NCBI GenBank assembly: GCA_030625085.1
Contig: DAOURK010000014.1
Coordinates: forward strand, 1 to 48,592
Reading direction: 5' to 3'
DNA from: Pseudomonadota bacterium
GTDB taxonomy: Bacteria > SZUA-182 > DTGQ01
DNA length: 48,592 nt
In this document: in pieces, positions 15,863-24,886 of the stretch
How the letters are laid out: each line of letters begins with the position of its first letter
How positions within the stretch are numbered: position 1 is the first letter of the stretch
Position numbers and translations under genes: made by a program
The notes under the pieces: generated by a model
What the model saw: the letters and a program-made list of their open reading frames with translations, nothing else
The model's database searches: none
What the model was told of the DNA's origin: nothing

Positions 15863-18511
15863 ATGATGCTTTTAAAAATGGTAAAAAAGAAAAGCTTCCC
15901 CATCATATTTATACTCGTCATTTTATTAATACTCATTACTTTACCATGCAACTTACTTTTGGCCAGAAAATTGCGCACAAGAAGAAAAAAATTTAAAAAA
16001 AAATTTGCTCAGCATTTGCAAATTAAAAAAAAAGATCCTCCAAAAATTGACCAAACGAGTAAAAAAAATTATAAACGAATGCCTTTTTTTCAAAAAAAAC
16101 ATCTTTCAACATTAAAAAAATCCATATCTGGTGTACCAAGTACCTTAAAAAACAGTGACAAAAAGGCCCTTTTGGCAAAAGAGACCATCAAGATATTCAA
16201 TACCCTGAAAGAAACGAAAGGACCCTATCGCCATATAAAAAAAGAGGCAGAGGTCCCTGATTTTAGTCCATCTGTGACAAAAGATGAGGTAGGAAATATC
16301 TATCTTGTCTGGGAACACGGCAATGAACTGTGGTGGGCGATCAATAAAGGAAATGATTGGAAAAGTTATGGTAAATTAACAAAAGATGGAGGAACAAACC
16401 CGGTAGTTATTTATGAACCGGGATTGTTTGATTATGGAACCTCCGGAGGCTTAGTTTGTATATGGGAATCGCTTACCTCTCCCTATAAGATCATGAAATC
16501 TATTGGAAAACCTACAAAAGATGCAATTATCTGGACCAAACCAAAACCTATCACCTCAGACTCGCATAATGATTATGGAATGGCCATGGTTATGGATAAA
16601 AATCGCCAGCCACTCGTTCTCTGGCTGCAAAGTGATGGTGCAGAAGATGATTCTGACCTTTATTATCAAGTAATCAACAAAAGTACAGTACAGCCCGCCT
16701 GGACCCGGGAGGAGAATTCTTCTCGCTGGAATATGAATCAAACCGATGATCCGGTCATTTTTCCCTTTATAAACGCTACCTGTATAGAGCGAACCTTAGC
16801 AACAGGCGGATCTCTTATCCCCCGATTTATCCCCATTTTCGGAGGCGTTTTTGGGTATGATTTAACAACCAGCATGTGTGCTGATTTTTCTGAGATTCCC
16901 TCTATGGCCCCTTCTTTACCGGGTTATGATCCCAATGGACCTCTCTACCCTCTCTTTTTAACTGATTTATCCTTAAACATTTCCTTGGGAAGACGTATTA
17001 ATTTAACCAATATTGTCTTTGCTCTCACCGAATCTGTTTTGGAAAAGGATAAAAATGATCAATATATGATGACTGAACAAGCCTATTCTTTCGGAGGAGA
17101 TATTTTTATTGATTTAGTTTCTCTCCCTATACCGCTTTTTATTGGCTTTTTACCCGTTGGCCGCACGAGACTGGGAGTTACTTTAAATGTGGGGGCGGAT
17201 ATTACCTTCGTTGATTATATTGATCAATATGAGGATAGTAATGTGAGTGCCCTTTTCCAGATGGAAGCAAGTAAAGATACTCAACATACTGAATTAATTG
17301 ATCAAAACTTCCCTGTTTCCATCGGGGATATTGATTTTTCCCAAATAGATGAAGTAGTTTTTTTACTTGAGATAGGTATGGGGGCGGGAGGTGGCTTCAG
17401 CGCCTTTAGGGGGTTACTACAAGGAGAAATAATTGCCTTAGGAGGTATAACTACCCAACAAATCTACCCCTGTTATCCATCCGACTATGTTTACGAATAC
17501 GTGAGAGAACCCTTTTTTCTTATAGCCGGCCTTATCCGATGCGGCGGCCCTTGGAACGGTATATTTCATATATTTGAAAGATCAATCGGATCTATTGACT
17601 TTGACCCAATCGCATTTAATAATCTTGACCCAAATAGTGTTTTTATACCGGCAACATTTCGTTCCGCCGCTAAAGACAAACTCCTGGAAAGAAACTTTCG
17701 TCTGATGAAAGACAAGGTATCTATCTACGAATCTCTCGAATCCGTAAAAAGACCCTTTCAAGGTACCGGTTCCATTTACGAAGGGAAAACTGTTCTCAAT
17801 GACATATCAAAAGATGTATATAGTGATGGGCTTCCTGATCTGGCAAAGAGTGACTCGGGCGAGATACTTGTAGCCTGGACAAAAGGTTTCGCCTCATCAT
17901 GCCTTGGTAGTAAAGTATATGTTGCTGAGTATAAAGGCGATTCATGGGATAAGCCCGTTGCCATAACTCCGGATATCGACTTTAACCAGGGAACTGCTAT
18001 TGTCTTTGATTCTCATAATAATCCGATGCTCGTCTGGTCGAGCGCTTCCAACGAAGGACTTGACTATGAGCAAAGCTCTGTAGAGGAGATTCTCATGTCC
18101 ATGGATAAAGCAGACCTTATGTATGCTCAAAGAATTAAAGAAAAATGGACAATTCCCAAAAAGGTGGCCTTGCTCTCAGGAAAGGATGGGCAGGTTAAAA
18201 TTGCATCAGGCCCTCAAGGTGAAATAACCGCCGTATGGATTAATCAAACAGATCGGGTCTCAACTGTTTATAGCTCATTTTGGGATGGAAAAGGTTGGTC
18301 TAAACCCTCCCTTATCTCCGAAGACTCCCTGGCCGAATCACCCCAAGTTATATATACAGCCGGAAAACCCATGGTCGTATGGGCGCAGGATAAAGATGGC
18401 AATCAATATACATTCGACGATTGGAGTCTCTATTTTTCGCTTTGGGACGGCTCTTCCTGGTCCTCTCCCCGGCCACTATCTATTGATGAAACACACTTGT
18501 CGACTTTGTAA
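15863..18511 (+). CDS. Large secreted protein with BNR/propeller-like repeats
   Basis: An 882-aa exported protein of unknown function. A signal anchor (residues about 12-35) is followed by a very basic Lys-rich stretch to about 90. Sialidase/BNR-like strands then appear (SPSVTKDEVGNIYLVW, DKNRQPLVLW, with Trp-rich ends). A large middle section (about 290-600) lacks the repeat pattern and is hydrophobic and Gly-rich. The C-terminal part (about 640-875) returns to the repeat pattern (DSGEILVAW, DSHNNPMLVW, GPQGEITAVW, AGKPMVVW). This looks like a beta-propeller interrupted by an inserted domain. It probably acts at the cell surface in binding. ATG 15863 is followed immediately by another ATG; upstream bases give no strong ribosome binding site. 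It ends tail-to-tail with a serine hydrolase gene, 8 bases apart. Confidence 0.6.
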   Translation: MMLLKMVKKKSFPIIFILVILLILITLPCNLLLARKLRTRRKKFKKKFAQHLQIKKKDPPKIDQTSKKNYKRMPFFQKKHLSTLKKSISGVPSTLKNSDKKALLAKETIKIFNTLKETKGPYRHIKKEAEVPDFSPSVTKDEVGNIYLVWEHGNELWWAINKGNDWKSYGKLTKDGGTNPVVIYEPGLFDYGTSGGLVCIWESLTSPYKIMKSIGKPTKDAIIWTKPKPITSDSHNDYGMAMVMDKNRQPLVLWLQSDGAEDDSDLYYQVINKSTVQPAWTREENSSRWNMNQTDDPVIFPFINATCIERTLATGGSLIPRFIPIFGGVFGYDLTTSMCADFSEIPSMAPSLPGYDPNGPLYPLFLTDLSLNISLGRRINLTNIVFALTESVLEKDKNDQYMMTEQAYSFGGDIFIDLVSLPIPLFIGFLPVGRTRLGVTLNVGADITFVDYIDQYEDSNVSALFQMEASKDTQHTELIDQNFPVSIGDIDFSQIDEVVFLLEIGMGAGGGFSAFRGLLQGEIIALGGITTQQIYPCYPSDYVYEYVREPFFLIAGLIRCGGPWNGIFHIFERSIGSIDFDPIAFNNLDPNSVFIPATFRSAAKDKLLERNFRLMKDKVSIYESLESVKRPFQGTGSIYEGKTVLNDISKDVYSDGLPDLAKSDSGEILVAWTKGFASSCLGSKVYVAEYKGDSWDKPVAITPDIDFNQGTAIVFDSHNNPMLVWSSASNEGLDYEQSSVEEILMSMDKADLMYAQRIKEKWTIPKKVALLSGKDGQVKIASGPQGEITAVWINQTDRVSTVYSSFWDGKGWSKPSLISEDSLAESPQVIYTAGKPMVVWAQDKDGNQYTFDDWSLYFSLWDGSSWSSPRPLSIDETHLSTL

Positions 18512-18519
18512 TCATTTCC

Positions 18520-19809
18520 TCAAAGCGCTGAAGCCTCTTCAAAAAGACGAGTCTCAATTTTCCTGACAAACCGCTCATTACTGGGCGACCTATCCCCGTT
18601 CATCAGGAGGATGACACCCACGTTGTCCTCAGGGCAAAAAAACATCTCGGTGGCTACACCTCTATCCTCACCGCTGTGGCCAAGAAGCTTGCACCCCGCC
18701 AGCTCCTTGTAATGCCAGATCAGCCCCTGCTGCGGATCAATCGCAGGATTCTGAATTCGGCGCATTTCCTCGACCGTCTCTTTTTGCAAAATCCTTATCC
18801 CTTTATACTCACCATGCTGAATAAACATATTAAGAAAGCAGGCTAATTGGCAGGCACTTGTTTTGAGTAAACCATCCGGATAGTCCGGATAAGCATAAAA
18901 GCCATAGGGTTGATAAGAATCCTGTTTCAACATGGTAACCACAGAGACAGGTTGAAGTGCTGCACCTCCCTTGAATAATTCTTCGATATTGTTTGCGTAA
19001 GTAAAAAAATTATACTGATGGCGGTATTTATCGTATTTATATGGCATAGCAATTTGGGAAGAGTCCAAGTCAGTCAAATGCCAGGAAGTTTCCTCCATAC
19101 CTAAGGGATCAAAAATTTCAAGATTACAATAAACATTAAATGGCAGCCCGGTGATTACCTCTACAAGGTAAGCGGCTAGCGCAACGCCAACATTAGAGTA
19201 TAGAAACACTTCGCCTGGCTTCTCGTTATAAAAGTTTAAGGTCGAATAATATTTTCCATTTAAAGTAAAATAATCTTCAAGAAAGCGGCTGAGGCTAATC
19301 TTTGAGTCACAATCCCAAACGTAAACCGAATCCAAAACTGTCCAATTATCGCGAATACTTGAAGTATGCGTCAGGAGCATGCGGACAGTTATCGGCTTTC
19401 CCGGTGCGCGGGGATTCAAAACACTGAAAGGGAGATAGACATTTATGTCCTCATCCAAGTTCAATTCGCCATCTTCCCACACTGACATCAATGCTACTGC
19501 AGTTACTGTCTTCGATACGCTGGCAAGTTGGAATAATGTCTCATTGGTGACCGGCTGAGTATTAAGGCGAGACCATCCATAAGAGCCCGTCCACATGATT
19601 TCCCCTTCTTTAACAATTACGGCCGAAAGTCCTGGAATATGGGCCCTTTCCAACTGTTTCTCAATATAACTGTCAAGGACGTTCTGATTATATTGGCTCG
19701 TGATCTCCGCAAAACCGATATTTTCCTGACCCCAAGTCATAACTACTATATTGATAAATAAAAAAATAAAGAGCCCGACCTTAAAAAACCATTTATTAAG
19801 TTTAGACAT
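18520..19809 (-). CDS. Secreted serine hydrolase, beta-lactamase/class C family
   Basis: Penicillin-binding-protein-like hydrolase exported to the periplasm. Catalytic motifs are SVSK (Ser-X-X-Lys), YSN (Tyr-X-Asn) and GHSGEDRG in the position of the KTG/HxG box. These hydrolases act as D-amino-acid peptidases, esterases or beta-lactamases. I prefer ATG 19809 (MSKLNKWFFKVGLFIFLFIN, a good signal peptide) to the in-frame GTG at 19842, which would add 11 hydrophilic residues; neither has a strong ribosome binding site. It is the last of the minus-strand genes that include an ATP-grasp-like ligase, MFS transporter, acyl hydrolase and epimerase, but a 247-base gap with an R1-like element separates it. 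Substrate unknown; activity on a D-amino-acid-containing product is an inference. Confidence 0.85.
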   Translation of the reverse strand: MSKLNKWFFKVGLFIFLFINIVVMTWGQENIGFAEITSQYNQNVLDSYIEKQLERAHIPGLSAVIVKEGEIMWTGSYGWSRLNTQPVTNETLFQLASVSKTVTAVALMSVWEDGELNLDEDINVYLPFSVLNPRAPGKPITVRMLLTHTSSIRDNWTVLDSVYVWDCDSKISLSRFLEDYFTLNGKYYSTLNFYNEKPGEVFLYSNVGVALAAYLVEVITGLPFNVYCNLEIFDPLGMEETSWHLTDLDSSQIAMPYKYDKYRHQYNFFTYANNIEELFKGGAALQPVSVVTMLKQDSYQPYGFYAYPDYPDGLLKTSACQLACFLNMFIQHGEYKGIRILQKETVEEMRRIQNPAIDPQQGLIWHYKELAGCKLLGHSGEDRGVATEMFFCPEDNVGVILLMNGDRSPSNERFVRKIETRLFEEASAL

Positions 19810-19857
19810 ATTTAAATTTCGAATACCTTTATCGATTTCCACTTCACGATGTTTTTA

Positions 19858-19972
19858 GCTTATAGAGCTTTTCAGAAAAATAATTTCATAACTGTATTCA
19901 GGCAAAAGCAGCACAGCGCTTTAGCCCTACAATTAGTGTATGAAATTAATACCTTAAAGCTTATATATTTAG
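19858..19972. repeat. R1 inverted-repeat element (copy c), degenerate
   Basis: Termini AGCTTATAGAGCTTTTCAG and TTAAAGCTTATATA and the flank GAAAAATAATTTCATAACTG identify an R1 copy. The GC core is mostly lost (GCGCTTTAGCCCTAC remains). It separates the serine hydrolase gene from the ATP-grasp-like gene. Confidence 0.55.
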
Positions 19973-20056
19973 ATTAGCACATTATATACGCCTATTTCAA
20001 CCTAATAATACGTAATTTTTAAGCAGGTTTAAAAAAAGAATAATAAATAAGTATTG

Positions 20057-21433
20057 TTAAACATCATACCGAATAACACTAACAACAAAATCTTGGTCAT
20101 TGACAGCTAATTTAACATTACTGGCAACTAAGCGAATATCTGTCATCTTTCCGTCTACATAAAAAACACTCAATTTCAAACGCGCACCATGCTGAGTGAT
20201 CATTTGATTATTATCAGGATCAAGAGCGGTAAAGGTAATTCGAGGAGAATTTACGATTTCCTGGATAATAAAAGGGGTATTACTTCCAATAATACTTCTG
20301 AGCAAAGCATGGACCTCTTTGCCTTTCATTTCCGAAAGTACCTTGAGGGACTGGGCCCCTGATGAGGTAGTGGACGTACCACTTTCTTTTATCACGAATT
20401 GTCGATCTTTGGACGAAAGTTCACCTACCTTGAAAATTGGCACTCTTTGGCCGCAAGGCAACTCAACCTGCATATCAATACCAAGAAGCCATGTCCGAGG
20501 AATCATATTACGCAGCACCTGGTCGCATTCCTCCCCGAGTTCATTGCGCCAAGTCTTCCGCAATCGTGGCTCCCAGAAAAGAGCCATCCAATCCTTCTCG
20601 TCTAAGAATTGCTTACAGGTGTTCAGGTCAATAACCGCTCCGGCCAGATAAGCATCAAGGAGCGCAGCCATGCCGGGATGCTGCAGTTCAGCGATTTCGT
20701 ATACATCAATAAACCGGTCAATGACCTGGATAGGAGTCGGCGCTCCATCTCGACGGCAAAGGACCAAATGCCTGCCGTCGAATCGAAGATGGGAAAGGTT
20801 CTCATCCGTGAGGACTATCACCTCCAAACCTTCCCGGCGAAGCAGGGAAGCAAAAGCATTGGCATCATCCGGCAGATCCAGAAAAAAGGGATGGGGAGCA
20901 GTTACTAAAGCCAGGTTCATCCCCGGCCAGCGTTTATTCATAAGATCAGTATAAGCTCTAACGAGACTATTATCAGCCTTCAAACCATACTCCTCAGCCA
21001 TTAAGGCAGTGTCGGCACGCGAGCCGACAGCGATTTCCAGCTCCACAAATTTGGGGTGCCAATCTCTATCCAGAATCACGTCGGGACGGGGGAGCAGGGG
21101 GAGGCATTCGCGCTGAGCGCGGTTAAGTAAATGGTAATTTGGAGTGATCCTTTTTTCCAGACGCTTTTGTATCCAACTCTCTTCATAGAATAGCTTGTTA
21201 GCAACAGAAAAAAAGCAGTTCAGTGCCTCTCCTCCTTTGCGGAGTTCTTTAATCGTCTGAGATGGCAGATCGAAAGCATCTTCGGCAATCCACCAACTAA
21301 GAAGCTCGCCGGGATTATTAAGGCTCAACTTTTCGTCTAGTCCCTTTTTTACTTCAATTAATCTATGTCGCTGGGGTGATGACTTAGTAGAGATAATCGT
21401 TTTGGGTTCTTCCTGCCCAAAAAGGAGCTTCAT
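20057..21433 (-). CDS. ATP-grasp superfamily-like ligase
   Basis: A 458-aa cytoplasmic protein. The C-terminal half has features of ATP-grasp ligases: FVIKESGTSTTSSGAQS in the position of the glycine-rich loop, and later QEIVNSPRITFTALD and KLSVFYVDGKMTDIRL. The central part (FVELEIAVGSRADTALM through NLALVTAPHPF) resembles the substrate half of circularly permuted or glutathionylspermidine synthase-like members. If correct, it forms an amide or thioester bond using ATP. The start ATG overlaps the upstream MFS stop as ATGA, so the two are translated together; that strongly suggests the product is exported. Base composition is much richer in GC than most of the window (about 57% in bases 20521-20580 versus 27% in 30121-30180). 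The superfamily is fairly likely, the exact reaction unknown. Confidence 0.55.
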   Translation of the reverse strand: MKLLFGQEEPKTIISTKSSPQRHRLIEVKKGLDEKLSLNNPGELLSWWIAEDAFDLPSQTIKELRKGGEALNCFFSVANKLFYEESWIQKRLEKRITPNYHLLNRAQRECLPLLPRPDVILDRDWHPKFVELEIAVGSRADTALMAEEYGLKADNSLVRAYTDLMNKRWPGMNLALVTAPHPFFLDLPDDANAFASLLRREGLEVIVLTDENLSHLRFDGRHLVLCRRDGAPTPIQVIDRFIDVYEIAELQHPGMAALLDAYLAGAVIDLNTCKQFLDEKDWMALFWEPRLRKTWRNELGEECDQVLRNMIPRTWLLGIDMQVELPCGQRVPIFKVGELSSKDRQFVIKESGTSTTSSGAQSLKVLSEMKGKEVHALLRSIIGSNTPFIIQEIVNSPRITFTALDPDNNQMITQHGARLKLSVFYVDGKMTDIRLVASNVKLAVNDQDFVVSVIRYDV

Positions 21434-22797
21434 ATTTTCTCCTTTTGTCCGGTATTATATTTATTAAACATAAGGATCAGTAAGGCCATAAGGCTAAAAA
21501 GAGTAAACAGAACAAGGGCAAGGTCAGGAATAGGCAATCCGAAAAGCCCCCTAGGAGCCTTAACGACAGTCATTGAGCCGCCGGAAAAGGCTTCCATAAG
21601 GCCTGGTGTTGCCTGGCGCAAGGCCACGCTATGTTTTCCAAGAAGCAAAGTAAAAATTCCAAGACCAACCAGACTTACCAACTCACGTGCCTGATTGACC
21701 ATGGAGCCGACAGTGGCCCGGCAAGATGAGGGAATAAGTGAGTGCAGGCGTGCATCCGCCACCGGGCCCCATAAGTCATCGATAATATTGAAAAACAGGT
21801 AAAGCCCCACTACCATCCATAGTCCGGGATGAAGAAAAAAAAGGCATACCATTCCAACGGGAATCAACACTAAATATAGCAAGCTGCGTGTTGTACCGAT
21901 CCATTTGGCCAGGGCCACGCCAACTAAAGGAGCGACCATGCCGAAAAAATTTTGCAGTATGTCCAAAGGCGCTAATCCGCGAGCGTCAAGTCCCCTGGTG
22001 ATGAGTGAAATCTCAAAGGCCTCTTTTGTAATTGATCTGGAAAAAGATATGATCAATATAACTAACAAGAATGCAAAGAGCGGCTTTATATGGAGAATCG
22101 TTATTAAACCCTGAACCATTCTGTTGAGAAAAGTTAGACCCTCAGGTGGATATTTCAACTCCTCATCATTGGCTTTATATTCTGAAATAGTGGCGCTTAT
22201 AACCACTCCTACAACCTGACCAGTGGCCGAAATATACCACAAAATGTTCAGGATCTTTCTATTTACCTTTGTTACAAACAGAAGCACCAAGGCTAAGCTG
22301 CCGGCAACAACTCCCCCAAGCGAGCCAAAAGATCTTATCCGAGCGAAGTATTTATCTACTAAATCCGTACGTTTTGCAGTGACCAAATTATCTACTACCC
22401 AGGCTTCTTCAGCGCCTGAAACCAGAGTTTGGCCAATTCCGCCCATCATAAAGCAGGCACAGACCGCCAGTAATTGGGCCGGCCCTTTGAGCGAGGCAGC
22501 CAGAGGTATCAGGACCCAAGAAAAGGCACTCAACAGGTCGCCAGTGAGTGTTGAAAGCTTCCTTCCCCACCAGTCTGCTACCACGCCAGTGGGAAGCTCG
22601 GTCAAAAACACAGCCGTTGACTCTGCCAGTATCGGTATAACCGCCCATTCCGGACGTTCCATAACCAGGTAGAGATAAATAAACTCAAAGGGGAAAATAA
22701 CATTCAGCGCCTCGCTGATGCTTCCTGCAATATAAAAGCCACCTAAAAGTGCCCTTTCCTCCCGTTCGGGCCAGAAGGTATAGTAGTCTCTGAACAA
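21430..22797 (-). CDS. Major facilitator superfamily transporter
   Basis: A 455-aa polytopic inner-membrane protein with about 12 predicted hydrophobic helices and typical MFS loop motifs (DWWGRK near the first cytoplasmic loop, similar to the GxxxDRxGRR motif A). It most likely exports or imports a small molecule by proton antiport. The start is a TTG (22797), 11 bases after GGAGG on the minus strand; no better ATG was found. The stop overlaps the ATP-grasp-like start by 4 bases, so transporter and ligase are a coupled pair. An R3 repeat (22860-22975) lies between it and the upstream acyl hydrolase gene. The substrate cannot be read from sequence. Confidence 0.85.
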   Translation of the reverse strand: MFRDYYTFWPEREERALLGGFYIAGSISEALNVIFPFEFIYLYLVMERPEWAVIPILAESTAVFLTELPTGVVADWWGRKLSTLTGDLLSAFSWVLIPLAASLKGPAQLLAVCACFMMGGIGQTLVSGAEEAWVVDNLVTAKRTDLVDKYFARIRSFGSLGGVVAGSLALVLLFVTKVNRKILNILWYISATGQVVGVVISATISEYKANDEELKYPPEGLTFLNRMVQGLITILHIKPLFAFLLVILIISFSRSITKEAFEISLITRGLDARGLAPLDILQNFFGMVAPLVGVALAKWIGTTRSLLYLVLIPVGMVCLFFLHPGLWMVVGLYLFFNIIDDLWGPVADARLHSLIPSSCRATVGSMVNQARELVSLVGLGIFTLLLGKHSVALRQATPGLMEAFSGGSMTVVKAPRGLFGLPIPDLALVLFTLFSLMALLILMFNKYNTGQKEKI

Positions 22798-22859
22798 TTT
22801 CTTTTGATCCTCCTACCCTTAGATAAATAGAAACTAAATCCCCCTTTTACCTCTTGCCG

Positions 22860-22975
22860 TAACCATTCAGTCCCCTCAGCTCCTCCCCATTGATGGGGGA
22901 GGCTTAAGTGGGGGTGACATAAAGCATCACCCTCCCCTAACTCCTCCCAACGAGGGAGGGGGGACTGAATGGTTA
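22860..22975. repeat. R3 inverted-repeat element (copy c)
   Basis: Ends AACCATTCAGTCCCCTCAGC and GGGGACTGAATGGTT are inverted repeats; the core has GGGGGAGG, AAGTGGGGGTG and CACCCTCCCC. It is inserted between the acyl hydrolase and MFS genes of one presumed operon. Confidence 0.8.
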
Positions 22976-23042
22976 ATCTTTGCCCCTTATAATGGGAATG
23001 GGTAGATCCGCATTAAGGGAATTGCAAAAATTTACCGGATTT

Positions 23043-24848
23043 TTAAAAAAACCCGGGATCACGGCATATTGGAAGAATTAGCTTCGACGGCCGGCTTACA
23101 CTATGCAAGATAGTCACCTTTACTGGTCTAGATTCTGTCTCATCAGCCAATTCACCGCCAGTGCATGGATTGACATCAAAGCGAAGAAAAGCGCCGGAAG
23201 ATATTTCCAATCTCAAGGCATGACCTTTCCTCAAAACATGTCCTACATGCCACAGATCAATGGAATAAGGATTAATCTGTCCCGGAAGGTTAAGTTCGGG
23301 ACGATCCCATCCTTTTCTAAAACGTGCCCGGATGATACCATCCGCAAGATAAATAGCCCGCCCATCCGGATAAAGATCCAGAAGTTTAGCACAGAGGTCA
23401 AAATCCGGCGCATCTGATCGAGCATAAAGGATAAGTGCCGGCTCACCCACCAAAGCCAATGGCTCTTTCATTGGCTTCGTATCAAAGATGAGCATATCTT
23501 CACGATTATTCTCAATAGCTACATTATTAAAAGGTATTCGTTCACCATCTACATCAGGATGAGCGAAAGGGGTGGGATCTTCCGGATCAAAAACATAGGC
23601 AGACTCTTTTACCCCTATGGCTGCTTTCGTTCGTTGGAGGCGGCCTATTTTCCCCTTCATTTTTGCTGCAAGATAGTAATTGACACTCTGTGTTTCCAAA
23701 GGCGGCCAGTCATTAAAATTCATCCATTGATAGATACCGGTCAGAAAAAGTGTTACTCTTGAACTCGTTGCCTGGCCCGGTTTTATATCCATCAGATGTT
23801 CATCAAACCAGGCCATTTCATCATTGAGAGGATCTCGGAAGGCGGCACGCTTAATCACCTTGTTCTCTTCCTCAGGCAAATCATCAGCATCCGGCGACTT
23901 TAGGTCATGGTCCCACGGACCGATCAATAGTCTTTGGGCCTCCCTGGCGGTAAGTGTTGCAGCTTGTTCGCGCATTCCGCGATAAAAAGCTGTAGAGCCT
24001 CGCCCATTACCATCCCACCAACCGGAGATGTGGAGCGTTGGCACTGCTGTTCGGTTTAATCGATGCCCGACTGACCTTACTTTCCAGAAATCATCGAATT
24101 GCCAATGGGTAATCCATTCTCTAAAGGTAATTTGTCGGATGCCGAAACGAAGATCAATATCCCGAAAAGGCCGGGATAGGAGCATTTTATCAACCAAAAA
24201 GTTAAATTCTTTTTCTTCCCGGCTCTCCCTCATGTTTTTCAAGTTATTTTCATTCTCATCTTCCTCGCTGCTAAATTTATCTTCACCCAAATCCTCTTCG
24301 TCGACTTCATCAACACAAACCCTGCCGGTCATGCTCAAAAGCCAAAAAAGATCGTTCAGATCGTAGGCTCCGCCCTGAAAGGGAACATTTTCAAAAGGAT
24401 CACCGGGAGCCACTCCCACTACCATAGCCTGCAATTCCTTAGGTCCATCAATGGCGGCAAGCAACTGATTATAACCACTATAGGAATGGCCACGTGTTCC
24501 TATCCTTCTGTTGCAAAAATTATGGTTGGCTATCCAATTAATTACGGCCTGTCCATCGACCTGATCGTGGGTCAATGGGTCCCAAGTCCCGGAGGATCGA
24601 TAACGACCTCGAGCGTCCACGGCAAGAAATATATAGCCTCTAGTCGCATAGATTTCTCCAAGCTTTGAAAGACGGCTGCTGCCATAGGGTGTTATTTCAA
24701 CCACTGCCGGGAAAGGGGGCTTGCCAAAAGGCACGTAAAGATCCCCCACGAGCTCGATCCCGTCCGATGTAAGGATGACCTGATTAGTCCAAACCTGTTC
24801 AGAGGAAGGTGGAATAGGAGATGGGAATATTCCGATTTGCTTTATCAT
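23043..24848 (-). CDS. CocE/NonD-type acyl hydrolase (X-Pro dipeptidyl-peptidase family S15-like)
   Basis: A 601-aa alpha/beta hydrolase of the CocE/NonD group. The nucleophile elbow is GHSYSGYNQ (Ser of GxSYxG), preceded by VDARGRYRSSG and followed by the Asp/His region in MLLIGPWDHD. A C-terminal jelly-roll domain follows (YLADGIIRARFR to LRLEISSGAF), typical of this family. No signal peptide is seen, so it acts in the cytoplasm. Family members cleave ester or amide bonds, including cocaine esterase and X-Pro peptidases. It is upstream of the MFS/ATP-grasp pair and 38 bases downstream of the DapF-like epimerase gene, all on the same strand. An acidic insertion (about residues 185-215) is unusual. 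Substrate unknown. Confidence 0.88.
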   Translation of the reverse strand: MIKQIGIFPSPIPPSSEQVWTNQVILTSDGIELVGDLYVPFGKPPFPAVVEITPYGSSRLSKLGEIYATRGYIFLAVDARGRYRSSGTWDPLTHDQVDGQAVINWIANHNFCNRRIGTRGHSYSGYNQLLAAIDGPKELQAMVVGVAPGDPFENVPFQGGAYDLNDLFWLLSMTGRVCVDEVDEEDLGEDKFSSEEDENENNLKNMRESREEKEFNFLVDKMLLSRPFRDIDLRFGIRQITFREWITHWQFDDFWKVRSVGHRLNRTAVPTLHISGWWDGNGRGSTAFYRGMREQAATLTAREAQRLLIGPWDHDLKSPDADDLPEEENKVIKRAAFRDPLNDEMAWFDEHLMDIKPGQATSSRVTLFLTGIYQWMNFNDWPPLETQSVNYYLAAKMKGKIGRLQRTKAAIGVKESAYVFDPEDPTPFAHPDVDGERIPFNNVAIENNREDMLIFDTKPMKEPLALVGEPALILYARSDAPDFDLCAKLLDLYPDGRAIYLADGIIRARFRKGWDRPELNLPGQINPYSIDLWHVGHVLRKGHALRLEISSGAFLRFDVNPCTGGELADETESRPVKVTILHSVSRPSKLILPICRDPGFF

Positions 24849-24886
24849 GATTCATTCCCTTCTTTCTGCTCAGATCCCCCGGCTAG

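Noticed and set aside
20319-20954. Several plus-strand frames of 65-110 codons opposite the ATP-grasp-like gene
   Set aside because: They are antisense shadows of the GC-rich coding strand, where stop codons are rare; the minus-strand frame has the overlap with the MFS gene and superfamily motifs.
22223-22672. A 149-codon plus-strand frame opposite the MFS gene
   Set aside because: Antisense to transmembrane coding sequence; no start signal and low-complexity composition.
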